The notes under the pieces are model-generated. The model had not been told where the DNA came from and searched no databases. It saw only the letters and a list, made by a program, of their open reading frames with translations. DNA of 20,109 nucleotides. Source: an uncultured Lachnospiraceae bacterium. GTDB lineage: Bacteria; Bacillota; Clostridia; Lachnospirales; Lachnospiraceae. The position numbers were made by a program, and so were the translations under genes. The DNA is taken from NCBI GenBank assembly GCA_910586955.1, contig CAJUMM010000002.1, positions 1 through 20,109 on the forward strand, read 5' to 3'. Positions within the stretch are counted from its first letter, which is position 1. Each line of letters opens with the position of its first letter. Shown piece after piece: positions 14,642 to 20,109 of the stretch.

Positions 14642-14670
14642 TTGCATTTCCCGGGCCGTCATGATAGAAT
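14642..14670 (+). promoter_or_regulatory. Candidate extended -10 promoter of the CsoR-family gene
   Basis: TTGCAT (14642-14647) and TAGAAT (14665-14670) are separated by 17 bp, and TG lies one base before the -10 (TGATAGAAT), the extended -10 form. Transcription would start near 14677, about 36 nt before the ATG. Confidence 0.55.
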
Positions 14671-14712
14671 AGGCACGAAGACAAAATCCCAAGGAAAAGA
14701 GAGTGAGAAACC

Positions 14713-15048
14713 ATGAGTGACAGACACACCCATACACATATAGGGGAGGACGGAACCGTCTATGAGCACTCCCACGGCCATACCCATACCCATCAGAATA
14801 CCAAGGCAGTTTTAAACCGCCTCTCCCGGGCTATCGGGCATATGGAGTCCGTCCGGCGCATGGTTGAGGAGGGCAGGGACTGCAGTGAGGTTCTGGTGCA
14901 GCTCTCCGCAGTGAAGGCGGCTATCAACAATACGGCCAAGGTGATTTTAAAGGATCACATTGAACACTGCCTGGTGGACGCAGTGGAATCCGGGGATCAC
15001 GAGGCTATTGAGGAGCTGACGGGGGCCATTGACCGGTTTATGAAGTAG
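14713..15048 (+). CDS. CsoR-family metal-sensing repressor with His-rich N-terminus
   Basis: This 111-residue helical repressor belongs to the CsoR/RcnR/FrmR (DUF156) family. The ligand pattern C57, H82, C86 reproduces the spacing of the Cu(I) ligands Cys36-His61-Cys65 of Mycobacterium CsoR (25 and 4 residues). Unusually, the first 27 residues hold eight histidines in HTHTH and HSHGHTHTH clusters, a composition seen in nickel or zinc binding proteins. The start ATG is preceded by GAGAGTGAG and a good extended -10 promoter. No copper, nickel or formaldehyde genes are adjacent: upstream is the DUF4143 ATPase, downstream a convergent AraC gene overlapping its end by 11 bp. It may therefore act on distant targets. 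Metal identity is uncertain. Confidence 0.88.
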   Translation: MSDRHTHTHIGEDGTVYEHSHGHTHTHQNTKAVLNRLSRAIGHMESVRRMVEEGRDCSEVLVQLSAVKAAINNTAKVILKDHIEHCLVDAVESGDHEAIEELTGAIDRFMK

Positions 15049-16378
15049 ACACAGTGGAATTTCGGTATTCCGTAGGCGTAAGCCCCGTCTGCTTTTTAAA
15101 ATTGCGGATAAAAGTCTGCTGGTGGTTAAAACCTACCGCAGCCGATATTTCTTCCAGGGTCATCTTTGTGGTGCAGAGAAGCTCCTTGGCATGACGGATG
15201 CGCACGGAGGAGAGATAGGTAATAATATCATAATTTGTTTCTTTCTTAAACAGCTTGCTGGTGTAGGCGGGGCTGCATCCGATATGTGCGGCCATGTCCT
15301 CCAGCGAGAGGTCCTGATGGTAATTCTCCTGGATCCAGGAAATCAGGCCGTCAATCTTCACTTTCCCCTTATTGGCGCTTACAGCTCCGATGAAATTGCA
15401 GATAGTTTGGACAAAAGGCAGAAGGAACTGGCCGAAATCATGTACATGAGCCAGATGTTCCGTCTGTTCTTTGGCGTGGGTCAGGAGAGGGGCGCAGTCG
15501 GCCAGGACCACAGGCATCTCCTTAACAATGGAAGAAATCAGGTCCAGAATCTGGTCTGTGATCTCCCGCACATAGGCTACGGAGGTGTAGGGATTGGCAT
15601 GGATCACGGAAAAATAGGAATTTAAAAAGGTGGAGGCCTCCTGGGCTTTGCCCAGCCGGATATAGCGGGCCAAAAGCTGCTGCTTGTGGTAGTCAAACTG
15701 GATCTCGGTCCGCTGGAATTCCTGGTAGGAATAGGGAATGGAAATATGGTTGTGAAGCTTGTGGTTCAAAAGCTCTGCAGCCTCCTCATAAGAGCGATGG
15801 AGGAGTTCTTTGGAGGAAATCAGATTTCCGAAGGCGATCACCGGCGGGCGCTCATCCTCATCCCTGGCGCAGGCTTTCTGAAGGCGTTCTCCCAGCTGGT
15901 TGAGGATGGGGAGGCAGAGGCTCTCGGAGAGATTTTCCCCAATGGAAAGGATGGCAAGGAGGGTGTCCGGCGTTTCCCAGAACCAGAAGGAGGGAAAAAA
16001 TTCTCCGGCAGTGTCCTGGCAGAGGGTTAGAAGGCTCTCCTGAAGGTTCCGGAAAGCATCCTTGTGAAAGGAATTGGAAAGCCCGGAGGAACCCGGAAAA
16101 TGGACCAGGGCTACCACTGTGTGTTTTAGCTCCTGTTCCAGATCAAAAAAGGAGAGCGTGGGAGCCAGCCCTTCCGGTTCCGGCTGGCTAAGATAGCAGA
16201 GGCGGAGCAGGAGGGAGGCTTTCAGTTCATTCCGGTTGGCTTCCAGAATGGAAGAGAGAAATGCCGAGCGCTCTTTCTGGTATTTCAGGCGCCGGAAAGA
16301 TAGAAGAAGAAAGCACAAAGCAACAAAAAGCAATATGAGTGCCAGAAAAAAACAGGTTTTCCAGAAATATGGTTCCAT
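15038..16378 (-). CDS. Membrane-anchored AraC-family transcriptional regulator
   Basis: This 446-residue regulator has one N-terminal membrane segment (about residues 8-28, FFLALILLFVALCFLLL) followed by basic residues, so the rest should be cytoplasmic. The middle (about 55-330) contains an SKELLHRSYEEAAELL stretch like that found before the HTH in YesN-type regulators. The C-terminus (about 343-442) is a two-HTH AraC domain: LSLEDMAAHIGCSPAYTSKLFKKE and MTLEEISAAVGFNHQQTFIRNFKKQTG. Related Firmicutes proteins usually have a large extracellular sensor between two membrane helices; that part is absent here. GGAGGG lies 5 nt before the ATG on the minus strand. It is divergent from the dehydrogenase operon and is its likely regulator. 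Its 3' end overlaps the convergent CsoR gene by 11 bp. Confidence 0.87.
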   Translation of the reverse strand: MEPYFWKTCFFLALILLFVALCFLLLSFRRLKYQKERSAFLSSILEANRNELKASLLLRLCYLSQPEPEGLAPTLSFFDLEQELKHTVVALVHFPGSSGLSNSFHKDAFRNLQESLLTLCQDTAGEFFPSFWFWETPDTLLAILSIGENLSESLCLPILNQLGERLQKACARDEDERPPVIAFGNLISSKELLHRSYEEAAELLNHKLHNHISIPYSYQEFQRTEIQFDYHKQQLLARYIRLGKAQEASTFLNSYFSVIHANPYTSVAYVREITDQILDLISSIVKEMPVVLADCAPLLTHAKEQTEHLAHVHDFGQFLLPFVQTICNFIGAVSANKGKVKIDGLISWIQENYHQDLSLEDMAAHIGCSPAYTSKLFKKETNYDIITYLSSVRIRHAKELLCTTKMTLEEISAAVGFNHQQTFIRNFKKQTGLTPTEYRNSTVSTS

Positions 16379-16405
16379 AATCCCTCCAAAGTCTTGATAT
16401 GTTCT

Positions 16406-16435
16406 ATTTTAATCATAAAAATCCCCAAAATGCAA
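16406..16435 (-). promoter_or_regulatory. Candidate promoter of the AraC-family gene
   Basis: On the minus strand TTGCAT (16435-16430) is followed after 18 bp by TAAAAT (16411-16406). It overlaps the first copy of the 16-17-bp direct repeat, so binding there could autoregulate the gene. Matches to consensus are moderate. Confidence 0.35.
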
Positions 16436-16496
16436 GATTTGAGAATGAAATTCGAAAAATATACCGGAAAAAGTGCGGGATTTGATCATAAAATCC
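16408..16496. repeat. Pair of direct repeats in the divergent araC-dehydrogenase region
   Basis: TTTAATCATAAAAATCC (16408-16424) and TTTGATCATAAAATCC (16481-16496) differ by one substitution and one A. Their starts are 73 bp apart, close to seven helical turns. One copy overlaps the candidate araC promoter; the other lies 75 bp before the dehydrogenase ATG. They are candidate binding sites for the AraC-family protein. The remainder of the 192-bp gap holds a CTGTACAG palindrome (16507-16514) and a strong ribosome site; no clear plus-strand promoter was found. Confidence 0.5.
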
Positions 16497-16570
16497 AGGA
16501 TTGCTTCTGTACAGGAAAGACGAAAACAGTTAGTTTTAGGGCAGGCAGAGACGGAAAGGAGAGGATCAGG

Positions 16571-17593
16571 ATGAAAGCCTTTATGATTGAAGAAACAAAA
16601 TTTGCAGGCCTGATTGAAGTGGAAGAACCACGCATTACCAGTCCTACAGAAGTAAAAGTAGAAGTGGAATCCGTGGGAATCTGCGGAACGGACATTAAAA
16701 TTTATGAGGGACATCATTCCCAGTCCCTGGGTCAGAAGCGGATTCCAGGACATGAATTTGCAGGCGTGGTTACAGAGGTGGGCAGCCAGGTCCGGAATTT
16801 GAGACCGGGAGACCGGGTGGTTCATGAACCTATCTCTTACTGCGGAAGCTGTTATGCCTGCTTAAGGGGAGAGGGAAACGTGTGCAGGGATGTCCGGGTG
16901 ACAGGCTGCAACTGCTCCGGAGGCATGGAAGAGTATTTTGTAGCGGAGGAACGCCAGTGGCATAAGATTCCGGACTGGATCACCTGGAACCAGGCGGCTC
17001 TGATTGAACCTTATACCATAGGGGCCCAAATTTGTGCCAGGGCGGAGCTTCGGCCGGAGGATACTATGCTGATCTATGGAGCAGGGCCTATCGGGCTTAT
17101 GCTGGCGGATACGGCCCTGCATCTGGGAGCCAAGGTCTTTATCAGTGAGATCAGCCAGGGGAGGCTCGAGCTTGCCAGGAAGATAGGGATACCCCATGTG
17201 ATTGATTCGGGAAAGCAGGATGTACGAAAGGAAGTCATGGAGCTCACCGGCGATTATGGTCCCAACATCGTGGCGGACTGTGCCGGGGTTCCCAGGCTGG
17301 CGGAGGAAGGCATGGAACTTCTCTCCCCCTGCGGAAGATTCGTCCCGGTAGCCGGAGTGAAGTTTACCTTTGACGGATACATGGCTATGCGGCGGCAGTT
17401 GAAGATCACAGCCTCCCGGCTGCAGATGCACCAGTTCGTGCCGGTGATTGCCAGGTTCCGCCTGTACCAGCAGCATGCGGACGCCATGATCACAGATGTA
17501 TTTGACTTTCAGGACACGAAGGAGGCATTTGGGCTGGCGGCAGAGCGCAGGCCGGAGACGGGCAAAATAGTGTTGCGCTTCCACAAACACTAA
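16571..17593 (+). CDS. Zinc-dependent medium-chain dehydrogenase (sorbitol/threonine dehydrogenase type)
   Basis: This 340-residue NAD(P)-dependent oxidoreductase probably oxidises a sugar alcohol or related hydroxy compound. Catalytic zinc ligands are C38 (GICGTD), H61/E62 (PGHEF) and probably E146 (LIEPYTIG). The structural zinc site is complete: C91, C94, C97, C105. The Rossmann motif is GAGPIG (170-175), and E193 at the end of the next strand favours NAD over NADP. The ATG at 16571 was chosen for AAGGAG 9 nt upstream and a family-typical MKAFMIEE start; the in-frame ATG at 16394 would add 59 unrelated residues. It is first in an operon with a racemase-like protein and a split transketolase, and divergent from an AraC regulator, pointing to carbohydrate catabolism. 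The exact substrate cannot be read from the sequence. Confidence 0.92.
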   Translation: MKAFMIEETKFAGLIEVEEPRITSPTEVKVEVESVGICGTDIKIYEGHHSQSLGQKRIPGHEFAGVVTEVGSQVRNLRPGDRVVHEPISYCGSCYACLRGEGNVCRDVRVTGCNCSGGMEEYFVAEERQWHKIPDWITWNQAALIEPYTIGAQICARAELRPEDTMLIYGAGPIGLMLADTALHLGAKVFISEISQGRLELARKIGIPHVIDSGKQDVRKEVMELTGDYGPNIVADCAGVPRLAEEGMELLSPCGRFVPVAGVKFTFDGYMAMRRQLKITASRLQMHQFVPVIARFRLYQQHADAMITDVFDFQDTKEAFGLAAERRPETGKIVLRFHKH

Positions 17594-17639
17594 AAACAGC
17601 AGAAGCCCGGACAGAACCCAGAAGGGCGGATGCGGAACT
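17593..17639 (+). repeat. Structured intergenic repeat, copy 3
   Basis: This copy starts within the dehydrogenase stop codon and ends at GCGGAACT, 5 bases before AGGAG of the racemase-like gene. GCA (17599-17601) and GCCC (17605-17608) pair with TGC (17631-17633) and GGGC (17624-17627), leaving a symmetrical GAA/GGA purine internal loop. The centre is only 15 nt with little extra structure. It is the same family as copies 1 and 2, about 13 kb away. Confidence 0.8.
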
Positions 17640-17656
17640 GGAATAGGAGATATGAG

Positions 17657-18328
17657 ATGAACAAAATAGCAATCGTATACACATCCCTTGGGGGACTGAT
17701 TCAAACCATGAAGAAAGAATTCGCCCAGGCCATGCCGGGCTGCACCCTCGTAAACATAGCAGATGACAGCTTGATCCGGGAGGTCATGGAAGAGGGAAGT
17801 GTCACGGAAGGGGTGCGGGAGCGCATGATGCACTATTTTCAGGCGGCGGCCCGCTGTAATCCCCAGGTGATTGTCAGTGCCTGCTCCTCCGTAGGAGAGG
17901 TAGCCGAAGAGGCAGACAAGAAGTTTGGGATTCCCGTAGTCCGGATAGATCATGCCATGATTGAGAAGGCCCTGGGGGAGGGAAAACGGATCGGCGTCCT
18001 GGCCTCCCTTGGCACTACCATGGAGCCCACGGTTTCCTATATCCGCCGTCTGGCCGAAGGCAGGGGGCAGGAGGTTCAAGTGCTGGGAAAGGTGGCGGCC
18101 GGGGCCTACGAGGCAAATGCCAGGGGAGAGGCGGCAGTTCACGGCGCACTGATCGCCCAGGAGGCCAGGGAAATCCAGGAAGAGGTGGATGTTATTATCC
18201 TGGCTCAGGGCTCCATGGCAAAGATGGAAGAGGAACTGCATCGGCAGACGGGACTTCCGGTCTATTCCAGCCCCCGGCTCTGTGCAGAAGAGGTCCGGGC
18301 GATGTGTGAGAAGGAGGGAAAGGCATGA
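17657..18328 (+). CDS. Aspartate/glutamate racemase superfamily protein
   Basis: This 223-residue cytoplasmic protein has the Asp/Glu/hydantoin racemase fold: an N-terminal strand with TSLGGLIQ, the first catalytic Cys76 in SACSSVGE, and the second half beginning RIGVLASLGTT. The position of the second catalytic Cys reads LAQGSM (183-187) with no Cys, so classical two-base racemisation is unlikely. An isomerase, lyase or decarboxylase-like reaction in the same superfamily is possible (inference). AGGAG (17645-17649) lies 7 nt before the ATG at 17657. The gene follows structured repeat copy 3 and overlaps the transketolase N-subunit by 4 bp, so its product should work with the transketolase and dehydrogenase. 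The metabolite is unknown. Confidence 0.82.
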   Translation: MNKIAIVYTSLGGLIQTMKKEFAQAMPGCTLVNIADDSLIREVMEEGSVTEGVRERMMHYFQAAARCNPQVIVSACSSVGEVAEEADKKFGIPVVRIDHAMIEKALGEGKRIGVLASLGTTMEPTVSYIRRLAEGRGQEVQVLGKVAAGAYEANARGEAAVHGALIAQEAREIQEEVDVIILAQGSMAKMEEELHRQTGLPVYSSPRLCAEEVRAMCEKEGKA

Positions 18329-19155
18329 GATTAAGGGAAGAGAGAGTGAAGGAGCTGGAGGAACTCTGCAGGCAATTCCGGAAGGATGTGCTGACGGTTC
18401 TCCATGAGGTACAGACAGGACATGCGGGAGGCTCCCTTTCGGAATGCGAGATTTTAACCCTGCTGTATATGGAGTGCGCCAATATTTCCAAGGAAAACCA
18501 GGAGGCGGCGGATCGGGACAGAATCGTTCTCTCCAAAGGGCACGGAGCCCCTATGCTGTACCGATGCCTGGCGGAAAAAGGATTTTTCCCTAAGGAGGAG
18601 CTTTCTACCCTGCGCCAGCCGGGAAGCCGCCTGCAGGGGCATCCCTGCTCCCAGAAGACCCCGGGAGTAGAACTCTCCACCGGTCCTCTGGGAATCGGCC
18701 TGTCGGCCTCGGTGGGCATGGCCTGTGCCAACCGTCTCCAGGGAAACGGCGCTTATGTCTACACCGTGCTGGGAGATGGAGAGCTCAACGAGGGGACCGT
18801 GTGGGAAGCTGCCATGTCGGCGGCCAAATTCCACTGTGATCATCTGATTGCCATTGTGGACTGGAACAAAGTGCAGCTGGACGGAAAGGCAGAGGACATT
18901 ATGCCCATGCACCATATGGAAGAGCGCTGGAAAGCCTTCGGCTGGAATGTATGGCGGTGTAACGGCCACAGCATAGCAGAGCTCTATGAGGCTATTTGCG
19001 AGGCAAAGGACAGGAAAAACGGAAAACCTAACGTGATTCTTGCGGATACGGTGAAGGGCAAAGGGGTCTCCTTTATGGAGGGAACCAATGCCTACCACGG
19101 GAAAGCCATTTCCGACGAAGAATATGCGAAAGCCATGAAAGAACTGGAGGTGTAG
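18325..19155 (+). CDS. Transketolase, N-terminal (TPP-binding) subunit
   Basis: This 276-residue subunit provides the diphosphate-binding half of a split transketolase, which transfers two-carbon ketol units between sugar phosphates. It has GHAGGSLS (32-39) with H33, LSKGHGAP (69-76) with H73, and the thiamine diphosphate motif GDGELNEG (150-157) ending at N181 (VDWNKVQLDG). Length matches other split N-subunits. AAGGAGG (18311-18317) lies 7 nt before the ATG, and the start overlaps the racemase-like gene by 4 bp. The C-terminal subunit follows 4 bp later. Placement in a dehydrogenase/racemase operon suggests a pathway-specific enzyme rather than the housekeeping pentose phosphate one; the split subunits of apulose-4-phosphate transketolase are one precedent (inference). 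Confidence 0.93.
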   Translation: MRLREERVKELEELCRQFRKDVLTVLHEVQTGHAGGSLSECEILTLLYMECANISKENQEAADRDRIVLSKGHGAPMLYRCLAEKGFFPKEELSTLRQPGSRLQGHPCSQKTPGVELSTGPLGIGLSASVGMACANRLQGNGAYVYTVLGDGELNEGTVWEAAMSAAKFHCDHLIAIVDWNKVQLDGKAEDIMPMHHMEERWKAFGWNVWRCNGHSIAELYEAICEAKDRKNGKPNVILADTVKGKGVSFMEGTNAYHGKAISDEEYAKAMKELEV

Positions 19156-19159
19156 GGAA

Positions 19160-20089
19160 ATGGGAAAAGCATTGCGGGATGTGTACGGTGAAAGCCTCTT
19201 GCGGTATGCGAAGGAGCACGAAAATGTAGTGGCTCTGGATGCGGATCTGGCCAACTGCAGCAAAACCTGTCTTATGGGAAAGGAGCTCCCGGAGCGGATG
19301 TTTGATGTAGGAATCGCGGAAAACCATATGATTGCCATGGGGGCAGGCTTTGCCAGCTGCGGGATGATTCCTTTTGTAAATACCTTCGCCACTCTGGCGT
19401 CCTCCATGTGTGCTCTTTCCGCCAAGGCGCTTATAGGATATTCCCGGCTGAATGTCCGTATTATGGGTGCCAACAACGGATTGAGCGGCGGGTATGACGG
19501 GGCCACCCACCACGCCCTGGATGATATGAGCGTTATGCGGGGAATTCCGGGAATGCTGGTCATGTCTCCCTCCGACGGGGTAATGACAGACTGGATGGTG
19601 CGGACACTGATTGAGGAATACCAAGGGCCAGCCTACGTAGGAGTTCCCAGGAACGGCTATGAAAATCTCTATGAGGAAGGGGAGAGCTTCGAAATCGGCA
19701 AAGCCAAGCAGCTAACCCAGGGAACAGACGCAGCAGTATTTGCCTACGGCCTGTCGGTATTCCGGGCCAGGAAAGCAGCGGAAGAGCTGGCAGCCCAGGG
19801 AATCCGGGTGAGCGTCTACGATATGTTCACTCTGAAGCCCTTTGACCGGGAAACGGTGCTCCGGGCAGCCCGGGAGACAGGGGCCATTGTAACCGTGGAG
19901 GAGCATTCCGTAGTGGGAGGCCTGGGGACGGCGGTATTGGAGACCCTGGCGGAAGGAGGCGTTCAGACTTGTGTGCGCCGCCTGGGAATCCAGGACTGCT
20001 ACACCCACAGCGGGGCTTACGAGGAGCTGGTGACGGAATTCGGGATCGGAGTTCCGGCCATTGTAAGTGCGGTCAAAGAATTAATTTAA
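19160..20089 (+). CDS. Transketolase, C-terminal (pyrimidine-binding) subunit
   Basis: This 309-residue subunit supplies the pyrimidine-binding and C-terminal domains of the split transketolase. The catalytic Glu54 in VGIAENHM activates the thiamine, preceded by LDADLANCSKT and followed by FVNTFATLASS. The GGYDGATHHALDDM stretch and the YDMFTLKPFDRETV / VEEHSVVGGLGTAV C-terminal domain are typical. GGAGGTG (19146-19152), overlapping the end of the N-subunit gene, lies 7 nt before the ATG. Its stop codon runs directly into repeat copy 4, suggesting that another gene follows outside the window. Confidence 0.93.
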   Translation: MGKALRDVYGESLLRYAKEHENVVALDADLANCSKTCLMGKELPERMFDVGIAENHMIAMGAGFASCGMIPFVNTFATLASSMCALSAKALIGYSRLNVRIMGANNGLSGGYDGATHHALDDMSVMRGIPGMLVMSPSDGVMTDWMVRTLIEEYQGPAYVGVPRNGYENLYEEGESFEIGKAKQLTQGTDAAVFAYGLSVFRARKAAEELAAQGIRVSVYDMFTLKPFDRETVLRAARETGAIVTVEEHSVVGGLGTAVLETLAEGGVQTCVRRLGIQDCYTHSGAYEELVTEFGIGVPAIVSAVKELI

Positions 20090-20109
20090 ACAGCAGATTT
20101 CCGGACAGG
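20088..20109 (+). repeat. Structured intergenic repeat, copy 4 (cut by window end)
   Basis: AAACAGCAG at the transketolase stop codon, followed by ATTTCCGGACAGG, matches the 5' part of copies 1-3; CCGGACAG is shared exactly with copy 3. The 3' half is outside the window. Confidence 0.6.

Noticed and set aside
16394..16570. 59-residue N-terminal extension of the zinc dehydrogenase
   Set aside because: It does not resemble the family; a strong ribosome site precedes ATG 16571 and the extension covers the regulatory repeats.
16862..18241. Minus-strand reading frame of 459 codons opposite the dehydrogenase and racemase-like genes
   Set aside because: It spans two well-supported plus-strand genes and the repeat between them and shows no family motif.

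Overview
The window looks like chromosomal DNA of a gut-type Clostridia, most likely Lachnospiraceae. This is inferred from strong AGGAGG-type ribosome sites, moderate G+C, tightly packed operons with 4-32 bp overlaps, a MarR-plus-two-ABC-exporter cluster, a split transketolase and a DUF4143 ATPase. No phage, plasmid, rRNA or tRNA genes were seen. All genes are on the + strand except one AraC-family regulator.

Layout. (1) 1-87: the last codons of an unidentified gene and its terminator. (2) 135-3839: a phosphate module, with a Pho-type operator (TTTTACA repeats in 11-bp phase), a Na+/phosphate cotransporter with a PhoU-like tail, and an overlapping PhoR-PhoB pair. (3) 3910-8297: a MarR repressor with a candidate operator hairpin, then a 176-bp gap holding two tandem copies of a structured repeat, then a heterodimeric ABC exporter with one degenerate ATP site. 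(4) 8396-8791: a low-complexity lipoprotein built from TNGT tetrapeptides. (5) 8934-10361: asparaginyl-tRNA synthetase with its own terminator. (6) 10383-13099: a VWA/metallopeptidase-like protein translationally coupled to a MoxR-like AAA+ ATPase. (7) 13100-14598: an AT-rich array of 33-bp-period direct repeats followed by a DUF4143 ATPase. (8) 14628-15048: a CsoR-family metal sensor with a His-rich N-terminus. (9) 15038-20089: a membrane-anchored AraC regulator divergent from a probable sugar or polyol catabolic operon (zinc-dependent dehydrogenase, Asp/Glu racemase-like protein, transketolase N and C subunits).

The most unusual signal is an intergenic RNA-like element present four times: 4481, 4531, 17593 and, cut by the window end, 20088. 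Its ends are conserved (AACAGCAG at 5', GGGCGKATGCGGAACT at 3'), its central hairpin varies, and two copies run straight into the Shine-Dalgarno of the next gene. It could be a leader regulatory RNA class or a small mobile palindromic repeat. Other points of interest are the 33-bp phased repeats before the DUF4143 gene, the 73-bp-spaced repeats between araC and the dehydrogenase, and the CCCC-GT-GGGG palindrome next to the CsoR promoter.

No genome-wide search could be run, so functions rest on motifs read by eye.
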